In this document: in pieces, positions 28,301-36,031 of the stretch
How the letters are laid out: each line of letters starts with the position of its first letter
How positions within the stretch are numbered: the stretch's first letter is position 1
NCBI GenBank assembly: GCA_020344055.1
Contig: CP070813.1
Span: 817,255 to 870,095 of the forward strand
Reading direction: 5' to 3'
DNA from: Candidatus Zixiibacteriota bacterium
Lineage (GTDB): Bacteria; Zixibacteria; MSB-5A5; UBA10806
Length of the DNA stretch: 52,841 nt
Position numbers and translations under genes: made by a program
Notes under the pieces: generated by a model
Database searches by the model: none
Told to the model about the DNA's origin: nothing
Seen by the model: the letters and a program-made list of their open reading frames with translations, nothing else

Positions 28301-29431
28301 CTAAATTTCCCGTTGCGGCAGATGGGGGAAGGTATGGTCTTTAACCGGCTGCCCTATTTCCCGGAGATCTTCCAGCCAGTAGGCGTTATCGTCACGGGCG
28401 AAAACCATGAACCGCGATTCGTCGCGAGGATTGCGGGCGCGATGATATTTCAGGTAGATCCTTTTGTCCGTCAGGCCAACAATTTCGATCTTTCCGGTGG
28501 CGTGAGACATGACATATTTGGCTCTTTTCCCCAGCCCGCTCACGGCTTTCTTAGCTTCTTCCAGCTTTGAGTAGGCCTCAGTTATGGGCACTGTAAAAAG
28601 CCTGTTTCCCATGGTCGGACGGCACTGGAAGAAATAATAGGGAGGAACACCGGCATGAGACAGCTTTCTCATAAGTTCCGTCAGTACCTCGGGATCATCA
28701 TTTATCCCGCGCAGTATGGGGGTCTGATTGGCGATCTGAGCGCCGGCCTTAAGGATTATGTCAACCGCATGAAGGGCTTCATCGGTTATTTCCCTGGGAT
28801 GATTGAACTGGACCAGAAAATATAGCCGTTTCTGCTTTGTGCTGTAGCGGGAAATAACTTCCGGGAACCGGGGATCGTCTATAATCCGCAAGGGATTAAA
28901 GGCCGGAATTTTCGTGCCGATCCTGATAATCTTCACATGATCTATCTCTCGGACGGCTCCGATAATCTTATCGAGTTTTTTGGACGATAGTACAAGAGGG
29001 TCTCCACCGGTTAGAAGCACGTTGGTAATCCGGGGGACTTTCCTCACGTAATCCAGCGCCCCGGATATATCCCGGGAAAACTCGTCGTTATCCTCGTGGA
29101 ATATCCTTTTGCGGAAGCAGAAACGGCAATATCCTCCGCACACCTCGTTCACCAGGATTACCACGGTATGCGGGTATTTATGTTGACACCCCGGAGCCAC
29201 GTAATTGGCCGCCTCGTTGCTGGCATCCAAATCTCCCCAGGCATCCAGTTCCCGGATATCGGGAATGATTATTTTCCTGATAGGATCTTCCGGATCATTC
29301 CAATTAATCAAGGAAAGATAATAGCTGTTGGTGCGAAAAGAGAAATGCTTCAGTACCTCTTCAAGTCTTTTTCTCTCCTGCTCGGGGATCTCCGCAATCT
29401 TACCGATGTCGGTAATATACTTTACTCCCAT
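28301..29431 (-). CDS. KamA-family radical SAM protein (lysine 2,3-aminomutase-like)
   Basis: 376 residues. The [4Fe-4S]/SAM motif CxxxCxxC is NEVCGGYCRFCFRKRIF (Cys98, Cys102, Cys105). Other family marks are LLTGGDPLVLSS (about 138-149), RIGTKIPAFNPLRI, ANQTPILRGIND and YYFFQCRPTMGN. The C-terminal SHATGKIEIVGL (308-319) offers Lys313 as the PLP lysine. It probably catalyses a 1,2-amino migration or acts on a modified amino acid. It is somewhat shorter than clostridial lysine 2,3-aminomutase (about 416 residues). It could also be an EF-P-lysine aminomutase (EpmB-like), but no efp or epmA is nearby. Substrate is unassigned. It stands alone, divergent from the SWIB-domain gene. Confidence 0.88.
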   Translation of the reverse strand: MGVKYITDIGKIAEIPEQERKRLEEVLKHFSFRTNSYYLSLINWNDPEDPIRKIIIPDIRELDAWGDLDASNEAANYVAPGCQHKYPHTVVILVNEVCGGYCRFCFRKRIFHEDNDEFSRDISGALDYVRKVPRITNVLLTGGDPLVLSSKKLDKIIGAVREIDHVKIIRIGTKIPAFNPLRIIDDPRFPEVISRYSTKQKRLYFLVQFNHPREITDEALHAVDIILKAGAQIANQTPILRGINDDPEVLTELMRKLSHAGVPPYYFFQCRPTMGNRLFTVPITEAYSKLEEAKKAVSGLGKRAKYVMSHATGKIEIVGLTDKRIYLKYHRARNPRDESRFMVFARDDNAYWLEDLREIGQPVKDHTFPHLPQREI

Positions 29432-29733
29432 AGCCTACCTACCTTCCTGTTAACTACACTATAATATAATAAAATAAATCCCCCGGTCAAGCCCTCCGTA
29501 ATAATTTCCCCTCCGGATACCGGCTATCAGGATGAAAATAAGCGAATTATGGCGGTAATTTTTTTTAATTTTTTTTGAAAAATCGATTATTTTTTGTTGT
29601 ATTTTCTCGCCTTAATCCCCTACAATCTATCCCTGATGACACCAAATTGTGGATCAAAGGAGAGGATAATAATTAAAAATTAATTCAACATGGATAAAGA
29701 GAACGGCTGAAACCACATTTAAAGGAGGGCAGT
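29432..29733. other. Divergent promoter region
   Basis: 302 bp between divergent genes and very AT-rich in the middle. It contains the promoter-like pair listed separately and the SWIB gene's strong RBS (aaaggaggg, 29720-29728). No gene is visible. Confidence 0.5.
29597..29626 (+). promoter_or_regulatory. Putative promoter of the SWIB-domain gene
   Basis: TTGTAT (29597-29602), an 18-bp spacer and TACAAT (29621-29626), about 108 bp ahead of the ATG. This is a match to sigma-70 consensus by eye only. Confidence 0.4.
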
Positions 29734-30240
29734 ATGCCTGCAAAAAAGAGGGCGGCCAAGAAAAAAGCCAAAAAGAAAACAGCCAGGAAAAAAGTAGCCA
29801 AGAAGAAAACGGCTAAGAAGAAAACCGCCAAAAAGAGAACCGCCAAGAAGAAAACGGCCAAGAAAAAAGCCAAAAAGAAAACAGCCAGGAAAAAAGTAGC
29901 CAAGAAGAAAACGGCTAAGAAGAAAACCGCCAAAAAGAAAACAGCCAGGAAAAAAGTGGCCAAGAAGAAAGCCAGGAAAAAAGTAAAACGCAAACCGAAT
30001 CCGGCGTTCATGAGACCTATGACGGCCAGCCTGGCATTACAGGCCGTAGTGGGCAGCAGACCTCTTCCCAGAACCCAGATCACAAAGAAACTCTGGGACT
30101 ACATCAAGAAGAATAAACTGCAGGATAACATAAACAGAAGAATGATAAACGCTGACGCGCTGCTCAGGCCGGTCTTTGGCGGCAAGACCAAGGTCAGTAT
30201 GTTCGAGATGACCAAGCTCGTCTCCAAGCATCTGTCCTGA
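29734..30240 (+). CDS. Lys/Ala-rich histone-H1-like protein with C-terminal SWIB/MDM2 domain
   Basis: 168 residues in two parts. Residues 1-88 are almost only Lys, Ala, Thr, Arg and Val in units such as AKKKTAKKKTARKKVAKKK, resembling histone H1 tails and bacterial H1-like proteins (chlamydial Hc, HctB-like). Residues 89-168 are a SWIB/MDM2 fold: PMTASLALQAVVGSRPLPRT, KKLWDYIKKNKLQD, MINADALLRPVFG and VSMFEMTKLVSKHL. SWIB domains occur in eukaryotic chromatin remodelling proteins and in chlamydiae and some other bacteria. It probably binds DNA through the basic tail and a protein partner through SWIB, as a nucleoid protein (inference). The ATG has a near-ideal RBS, suggesting strong translation. 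A strong terminator follows. Confidence 0.93.
   Translation: MPAKKRAAKKKAKKKTARKKVAKKKTAKKKTAKKRTAKKKTAKKKAKKKTARKKVAKKKTAKKKTAKKKTARKKVAKKKARKKVKRKPNPAFMRPMTASLALQAVVGSRPLPRTQITKKLWDYIKKNKLQDNINRRMINADALLRPVFGGKTKVSMFEMTKLVSKHLS
29753..29938 (+). repeat. 84-bp exact direct repeat inside the Lys-rich region
   Basis: 29753-29836 is identical to 29855-29938 (period 102 bp), first differing at 29837/29939. Exact identity, including synonymous positions, indicates recent expansion of the Lys-rich tail by slippage or unequal recombination. Confidence 0.85.
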
Positions 30241-30265
30241 TAGCTCTGCAGGACTCTCTTAAAGC

Positions 30266-30298
30266 AAAGCCCCTTCAATTCGGAAGGGGCTTTTTTTT
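30266..30298 (+). terminator. Rho-independent terminator of the SWIB-domain gene
   Basis: 11-bp stem aaagccccttc / gaaggggcttt with loop aattcg and an 8-T tract (30291-30298). It stands between convergent genes. Confidence 0.93.
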
Positions 30299-30309
30299 GA
30301 CGCTCGAAT

Positions 30310-31431
30310 TCAGCGGATGATTTTCGCCAACCTGCTTCTATTCAGAAAAACCGCGTACTCGGGACAGAGTTCATGACAGCACATGCATTTTATACATTTT
30401 TCATAGTCGATTCTCATTTTGCCGTCCCTGACGTAAATGGCATCCTGAGGGCAATTATCCTTACATATCTCGCACATGGTGCAGTCGTCGTCATTCATGG
30501 CGGGACGTACCCAGACCAACGGTTCAATAGTCTTCACCAGAACCGAGGGGACCAAATTAAGATAAAAGTTGCCCGGCATTTTGAGACCTGCGACCGAACC
30601 CGGTTTAAAGGCGGGACCGGCTCTTCGGATGCGGGAGGCTTCGGCTATCCCCAGTCCGCGGCCGGCGGCGATCTCGGTGGGCCATACCCGGCGCTCCTTT
30701 TTGCAGATAAGCGTCATAACGGAGCTATCCATGGCGACTGCGTCCTCCGACGCGAAAAGACAGCCCAGCCACCTGGGACTACCCGAAGCCGGCCCGTCGC
30801 CCTCCATTGCCAATCCGCCATCCATTATATAAAGCCCCGGTTTCACAATGGAAAATATGTCCACTATGACTCCGGAAAACGATCTGGCGTTGGGATGCTT
30901 TTTATGATAATCAGATTTTCTTATTCCCGGAATAAAACCGTAGCTGTTCTTGATGGCACCGGTAAAATTGGTTAAAACATGCGTCTTTAATTTCGGCAGC
31001 GATATTATAAAATCCACGTCGAAAGCGTAGCGCGATATATAATAAGCGCGGTCTCCGACCGAAACCCTCTTTACATCGCCCTGCTCAAATCCCACCAGTT
31101 CGGCGCCCGTTAACTCCGCGATTCCGGTCATGCCGGTATTATCCCAGACCCTCTTCAATCCTTTCTCGACGCCGCCGGGAGAATCGCCTATCAATACCTT
31201 TGCCCCCAGGTTCAGGCATTCCCTTGCGACCACGCGAACCAGCTCGGGATGCGTGGTAACCGCCCGGTCCGGCGTCCTGGCCGAGAGAAGATTGGGATTA
31301 ATCAGAACCGTCATGCCCGGCTTCACGAATCGCCCGAAACCTCCCAGCGGCTCCATCAAGGATAATACCGCCGCTGAAAGCTTTTCGAAATCGTATGAAT
31401 CTATTAGAATCGAATTAACTAAAACGCTCAA
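30310..31431 (-). CDS. DUF362 protein with 4Fe-4S dicluster domain
   Basis: 373 residues. The DUF362 core has LINPNLLSARTPDRAVTTHP (about 46-65), GDSPGGVEKGLKRVW and the hallmark PKLKTHVLTNFTGAIKNSYG (about 145-165). The C-terminus holds two ferredoxin-type clusters: CTMCEICKDNCPQDAI and CIKCMCCHELCPEYAV. No signal peptide is seen. DUF362 proteins are predicted iron-sulfur proteins of unknown reaction. The start is ATG at 31431. It lies 49 bp downstream of the corC-like gene on the same strand and may belong to the end of that operon. Confidence 0.9.
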   Translation of the reverse strand: MSVLVNSILIDSYDFEKLSAAVLSLMEPLGGFGRFVKPGMTVLINPNLLSARTPDRAVTTHPELVRVVARECLNLGAKVLIGDSPGGVEKGLKRVWDNTGMTGIAELTGAELVGFEQGDVKRVSVGDRAYYISRYAFDVDFIISLPKLKTHVLTNFTGAIKNSYGFIPGIRKSDYHKKHPNARSFSGVIVDIFSIVKPGLYIMDGGLAMEGDGPASGSPRWLGCLFASEDAVAMDSSVMTLICKKERRVWPTEIAAGRGLGIAEASRIRRAGPAFKPGSVAGLKMPGNFYLNLVPSVLVKTIEPLVWVRPAMNDDDCTMCEICKDNCPQDAIYVRDGKMRIDYEKCIKCMCCHELCPEYAVFLNRSRLAKIIR

Positions 31432-31480
31432 TTCCCGTCTCGATAAATCGCCGCTGCCATTAAAATCCCGGGGTCAGAGA

Positions 31481-32401
31481 TCACTCCTGAACGTTCCGCT
31501 TTTCGGTATTCTCCCCCGACAGATTTATTTTTACCTTTACAATCCTCTGGCCATCAATCTCATGAACGGTAAATTTGATGCCATCATACTCCAGGATCTG
31601 ACCCGTCTCCGGTAAAGATCCCACAAGGTCGTATATCAATCCTCCCACCGTCTCGATTTCATCCTCCGGAAGTCTTAAATCGAGTTCCTCGTTTAAATCG
31701 GATATGGTAACCGTGGCGTCCACCATATAAATCCCCTCCCCCATTTTAACGATAGGAGGAGGCTCGAGATCGTACTCGTCTTCGATCTCGCCGACAATCT
31801 CCTCTATTATATCCTCCATTGTGACAAGACCGGAAGTACCCCCGTATTCATCCGCCACAATGGCGATATGCAATTTCTTCTTCCGCATCTGGGCCAGCAA
31901 ATCATCTATTTTTATGTTCTCCGGAATAAAATAGGATTTTCGGGCGATTTTCGCCAAGTCAACGTCGCCGCCCTTAAGGGCGTAAGTCAGCAGATCCTTG
32001 GCGTAAATAATCCCTATAATTTCATCCGGAGAATTCCGGTATAGGGGAATCCTCGAATGTCCTGATTTCCTGATAATCTCGATTACCTCCTCCAGAGGCG
32101 TATTGAGCTCCACGTTCACCATATCGACCCGCGGTACCATTATCTCTTTAGCCATCGTTTCACCCAGCTCCACCACGCCGTGGATCATCTCGCGATCGTC
32201 TTCCTCGAGAATAATATCTTCCGACGAAACCTGAGACGCGAATTGCTCTATGGATTCTTCAATGGCTTTTTCTCTCTCCTCGGGGGTAAGATCATTGGTT
32301 TTAGCTTTACCGAAGAATTTCTTAAACAGTTTACGGACCGATAAACCGGATCTTTCCGGTCGCTCCGGTTGATCGTCCGGTTCGCTCTCTACTTTTTCCA
32401 T
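31481..32401 (-). CDS. CorC/HlyC-type CBS-pair protein
   Basis: 306 residues from the ATG at 32401. An in-frame GTG at 32431 would add 10 residues. An acidic helical start ([16 protein letters not shown]) is followed by the family stretch [20 protein letters not shown], two CBS domains ([40 protein letters not shown]), and the C-terminal transporter-associated (CorC_HlyC) domain ([15 protein letters not shown]). The DUF21 membrane domain of CNNM proteins is absent, so it is probably cytoplasmic, sensing adenine nucleotides and possibly modulating Mg/Co transport. It overlaps the 3' end of ybeY, which indicates translational coupling. Confidence 0.88.
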   Translation of the reverse strand: MEKVESEPDDQPERPERSGLSVRKLFKKFFGKAKTNDLTPEEREKAIEESIEQFASQVSSEDIILEEDDREMIHGVVELGETMAKEIMVPRVDMVNVELNTPLEEVIEIIRKSGHSRIPLYRNSPDEIIGIIYAKDLLTYALKGGDVDLAKIARKSYFIPENIKIDDLLAQMRKKKLHIAIVADEYGGTSGLVTMEDIIEEIVGEIEDEYDLEPPPIVKMGEGIYMVDATVTISDLNEELDLRLPEDEIETVGGLIYDLVGSLPETGQILEYDGIKFTVHEIDGQRIVKVKINLSGENTEKRNVQE

Positions 32402-32811
32402 CGATTCAGGTAACTTTCCTGCCGAATCCACATCTTCCGCCGCTTCTCTTTATCCCTGTCGCCGTATCCCAGAAGATGCAATACTCCGTGGACAGTTAAC
32501 CTTTCAACCTCCTCTCTATAATTTACGCCGTTTTCCAGGGCCTGTCTTCTGGCCTGCTGCAAATTAACATATACTTCTCCCAGAAAACCTCCGTCGCCGC
32601 TATCTTTCAATTCAAATGCTAAGACATCGGTAACCAGATTTTTATTCAGGTAACGGGCGTTAAGCTCCTTTATCAATTTATCGGTACAATATACTATATT
32701 AACACCCCTATTTCTCGCCGATTCCTTTCCCATGACCATTTTAACCAGCGTTTTCAGGCGACGTCTATCGATGCTGAACCGTCTGTCCGAAAGCAATAAT
32801 TTTACCGTCAC
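32389..32811 (-). CDS. ybeY: Endoribonuclease/rRNA maturation factor YbeY
   Basis: 140 residues, normal length. It shows NARYLNKNLVTDVLAFEL (about 51-68), GEVYVNLQQARRQA (78-91) and the metal motif VHGVLHLLGYGDRD. The first two ligands are His108 and His112. The usual third His of H-x3-H-x5-H is Asp118 here, a metzincin-style alternative ligand. YbeY acts in 16S rRNA 3'-end maturation and ribosome quality control. The start is GTG at 32811, and its GTGA overlaps the stop of the HDIG gene by 4 bp. Position next to phoH and the HDIG gene is a widespread arrangement. Confidence 0.94.
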   Translation of the reverse strand: MTVKLLLSDRRFSIDRRRLKTLVKMVMGKESARNRGVNIVYCTDKLIKELNARYLNKNLVTDVLAFELKDSGDGGFLGEVYVNLQQARRQALENGVNYREEVERLTVHGVLHLLGYGDRDKEKRRKMWIRQESYLNRWKK

Positions 32812-35042
32812 GAGGGTATCTCCTCGGCCTCCTTCTCCGGATATGCTATTCTGCGATGGAATATTCCCGTGAGAACCCTGACAAAACTCTCCTCAATCTG
32901 ATGCAGGTCTCTGAGTGTCAGGTCGCAATCATCCAGTTCGCCGGATTCGAACCGCGAGAATATAATCTTTTTAACCAGGCCTTTTATGCGGGCCGGAGTG
33001 GGGTCTTCGAGGGTTCTTGAGGCCGCTTCCACCGAATCGCCCAGCATGACGATCGCCACTTCCTTGGATACCGGTTTGGGACCCGGATAGCGGTAATCCT
33101 CTACGTTGACGTCCTCGTCTTCAGTCTTTTTCGCCTTTTCATAAAAATAAGTCATCACGCTTTTACCATGATGTCCGGTTATAAACTCCACCAGGCATTG
33201 CGGAAGGCCGTTGGCCTCGGCCAGTTCCTTTCCTTCCTTCACATGCGCCTCCAGTATCAGGGCGGACATGGAGGGCGCCAGTTTCTCATGCTTGTTTTTG
33301 GCTCCCATCTGATTCTCGACGAAATACTCCGGTTTCAGCATCTTTCCGATATCGTGATAATACGACCCCACCCGGGCCAGAAGCGAATTGGCGTTAATCG
33401 ATTTCGCGGCTTCCTCCGCCAGAGTGCCGATCATGATGGAATGATGATAGGTGCCGGGGGCCTCCAGCGCCAGCCGCTTCAACAGGGGCCTGTTAAGATC
33501 CGAGAACTCCAGAAGCGTAATATCGGTCGTCAAACCAAAGGTCGATTCGAAAAGCGGCAATAGACCGATAGTCAATACCGGCGAAAGAAAACCGTTTAAG
33601 ACGGCCAGGCCGCTGTGACGCCACAGATCCGTTACCGGAGCCAACTTCAAAGATTCTATTATATAAACGACCCCGAAGTAAACGACCGTTAAATAAATAA
33701 TCGACCGATAAAATTCGTGTCGGTGACGCACGTTCCTCACCGAAAATGCCGCAACCGTACCGGCGGAAATGCCGACGAAAGCCACATCCAGCTTAAAACC
33801 GGAAAGCACGCCCACCAAAAATGAGGCGGCGATGGTAAGAAACAATCCGGTCTCAATATCGAACGCTATGGTTACCAGCATGGACGCTATCGTTATGGGA
33901 ACGAGATACGGGGAAAGAAATCTCTGAGAAACCACCAGGTACAAAATTATCACCAGACCCGCCAGGAGAATTCCGAAAAGTATCAGGGCCGAGCTCGAGG
34001 CGAATATATTCCGCCGGAAAAAGTATAAATAAAAACCGAAAAACAGTATGGGAAACGCGATCAGGAATAACCTCCCCAGTGGGGGAAGAACAAATTGCCA
34101 GAAATTGCGTTTGCTGAATTCCACCCTCTTATGGTGCGCCAGCGACAGAAGCTTGTCACGATGGCTCTCGGTGACGCGTTCATTGGCATTTATTATTTTC
34201 TCGCCGTTATAAATCCATCCCTTATATGGAGTGATCGCCTCAATCTCGGCATCTTTGTTATCGGTCGTGAGATCCCTGTCAAATTTCAGATTCGGATCAA
34301 GAAAACGGCTCGCTATTGTCGTGGCCGCCTTCCTCTTCAACGGTTCCTCCGGAAAGGTCGTGCCCGCTTTGATGTTTATATAATTTTCCGATTTGGGGGA
34401 ATCGAAAATCTGCTCCCGCGAAACCGTCCTCGATTCCTCTCCCGAAAGCAGAGTTACCAGGCCGGACTCCTTGAAAGGCAAATTCTCCAGATCGGAAATC
34501 AGGCCGGCCGTTAAAATATAATCCGCAACTTCCCCGCAGAATTTTTCCACGCTGTCGGCGGTGCCGGGATCAGCCAGGGCCGCCAGTAACGATTCCGGGA
34601 AAATATCATATTCGCTCCGCAGGGAATCTATAAAATCCCGGCCTCCGATTTTTAACATAACAAGCGAATCGACCTTCTTAAAAAATCCCGTAATTCTTTC
34701 GTCGACTATGCCCGCAAGAAGGGTATCATAAACCACGACGGGCCTCAGGTTTCTGATGACCAGGTTCCGGTCTCTTTCCATCTCCTCTTCGGTTTTCAAT
34801 ATCGGGAAATCGAAAGGAGCGACCAGGTCTTTTGAGGCTATCTCCCCGACCTGCGGAATCTCTATGGGAAGGTAAACCTTGTCTATGGGATACAGGAACG
34901 TTATACCGAAAACCAGGACCGCCGCCAGGGCAACGCGAAATATGAGGTTGCGACCGCTGAGAAGCTCGTCCTTCGGTCCGATATCCCCGGGCTCCGACGA
35001 TTTTCTTTTTGAAGCATTCCTCTTTCTATTGGATAGCTTCAT
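32808..35042 (-). CDS. 7TM receptor with intracellular HD phosphohydrolase (PgpH/YqfF-like)
   Basis: 744 residues. One N-terminal helix (about 33-51), a large extracytoplasmic 7TMR-HDED domain (about 55-315), seven helices (about 317-500), then a cytoplasmic HD domain with TYHHSIMIGTLAEEAAKS (His533, His534) and YYHDIGKM (His563-Asp564) and GHHGKSVMTYFYEKAKK. Members characterised in Listeria hydrolyse c-di-AMP; other family members are untested, so the ligand here is inferred. The ATG at 35042 overlaps the phoH stop in ATGA, so translation is coupled. All HD metal residues look present. Confidence 0.93.
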   Translation of the reverse strand: MKLSNRKRNASKRKSSEPGDIGPKDELLSGRNLIFRVALAAVLVFGITFLYPIDKVYLPIEIPQVGEIASKDLVAPFDFPILKTEEEMERDRNLVIRNLRPVVVYDTLLAGIVDERITGFFKKVDSLVMLKIGGRDFIDSLRSEYDIFPESLLAALADPGTADSVEKFCGEVADYILTAGLISDLENLPFKESGLVTLLSGEESRTVSREQIFDSPKSENYINIKAGTTFPEEPLKRKAATTIASRFLDPNLKFDRDLTTDNKDAEIEAITPYKGWIYNGEKIINANERVTESHRDKLLSLAHHKRVEFSKRNFWQFVLPPLGRLFLIAFPILFFGFYLYFFRRNIFASSSALILFGILLAGLVIILYLVVSQRFLSPYLVPITIASMLVTIAFDIETGLFLTIAASFLVGVLSGFKLDVAFVGISAGTVAAFSVRNVRHRHEFYRSIIYLTVVYFGVVYIIESLKLAPVTDLWRHSGLAVLNGFLSPVLTIGLLPLFESTFGLTTDITLLEFSDLNRPLLKRLALEAPGTYHHSIMIGTLAEEAAKSINANSLLARVGSYYHDIGKMLKPEYFVENQMGAKNKHEKLAPSMSALILEAHVKEGKELAEANGLPQCLVEFITGHHGKSVMTYFYEKAKKTEDEDVNVEDYRYPGPKPVSKEVAIVMLGDSVEAASRTLEDPTPARIKGLVKKIIFSRFESGELDDCDLTLRDLHQIEESFVRVLTGIFHRRIAYPEKEAEEIPS

Positions 35043-36031
35043 TTGGTTTTGCCCTTCCCGGTACGCCGAGAAGCTGAAGATTTTTCGTAAGCTTTAATAA
35101 TATCCTGAACAAGTCGATGCCTGACCACGTCTTTCTCGGTAAGTTCAATAAAACCTATGCCCTTTATGTGGCCAAGTTTTTTCTCCACCGGCGGAAGCCC
35201 CGAGGCTCTTTTATTTTCTAAGTCGATCTGGGTGATGTCCCCGGTAATGACCGCTTTCGATCCCTCCCCCAGCCTGGTCAAAAACATGAACATCTGGGGG
35301 TTGGTGGTATTCTGGGCCTCATCCAGAATTACGAAAGCGTTGTTCAAAGTTCTGCCTCTCATAAAAGCCAGCGGTGCTATCTCAATGACTCCCAGCTCCA
35401 TTAGTTTCTTAATCCTCTCAAACGGAAGCATATCCTGCAGAGCGTCATAAAGCGGACGAAGGTAAGGATCGACCTTGGCCCTGATATCGCCGGGCAGAAA
35501 TCCGAGGCTCTCCCCCGCCTCCACCGCCGGCCGAGTCAAAATTATCCGGGAGACCCGCCTGGCCTTAAAGGCTTGAACCGCCATGGCGACCGCGAGATAG
35601 GTCTTTCCGGTGCCCGCGGGGCCGATGGCAAAAACGATATCCTTGGATTCAATCAAATCCAGATAATTTTTCTGCCCCACGGTCCTCGGTTTGATGATCT
35701 TCTGCGTGGATAAAGACGTTACTATCCCGGAATTGCCGTCAACCTCTCTGGATGGCGCTATGCCCTCGTCTTTGATGATAGCGATGGAATAAAGGATATA
35801 TCTGTTATCCAGCTCGCCGGTGGCCTTAACGTGGTCAATAATATCATATATAATTTTCTCCGCCTTTTTGACATTGTCGGGATCGCCCATTATATTGATC
35901 CAATCGCCGCGCGAGGATATTTCGACATCTATCTCATCCTCAATAATGCCGAGATGAGTATGATCGGCGCCGAAAAGCAGCCGGGGATCAATATCCCTGA
36001 GCTCGATGGTCTTCTGGATTTTGGATGCCAT
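35039..36031 (-). CDS. PhoH-family ATPase (YbeZ-like)
   Basis: 330 residues. The N-terminal domain is KH-like (ISSRGDWINIMGDPDNVKKA). The P-loop is GPAGTGKT (137-144), followed by the family motif RPAVEAGESLGFLPGDIRAK and VDPYLRPLYDALQD. Walker B is NAFVILDEAQNTT and sensor-like TGDITQIDLE follows. It is probably an RNA helicase-like partner of YbeY in ribosome or RNA quality control, matching the gene order phoH-HDIG-ybeY. The ATG at 36031 starts immediately after the aspS stop. Confidence 0.94.
   Translation of the reverse strand: MASKIQKTIELRDIDPRLLFGADHTHLGIIEDEIDVEISSRGDWINIMGDPDNVKKAEKIIYDIIDHVKATGELDNRYILYSIAIIKDEGIAPSREVDGNSGIVTSLSTQKIIKPRTVGQKNYLDLIESKDIVFAIGPAGTGKTYLAVAMAVQAFKARRVSRIILTRPAVEAGESLGFLPGDIRAKVDPYLRPLYDALQDMLPFERIKKLMELGVIEIAPLAFMRGRTLNNAFVILDEAQNTTNPQMFMFLTRLGEGSKAVITGDITQIDLENKRASGLPPVEKKLGHIKGIGFIELTEKDVVRHRLVQDIIKAYEKSSASRRTGKGKTK

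Noticed and set aside
29685..30083. Minus-strand 132-codon frame of repeated FFLAVFFLA
   Set aside because: It is the antisense of the Lys-rich SWIB gene; AAG/AAA codons read backwards give Phe/Leu. No RBS.
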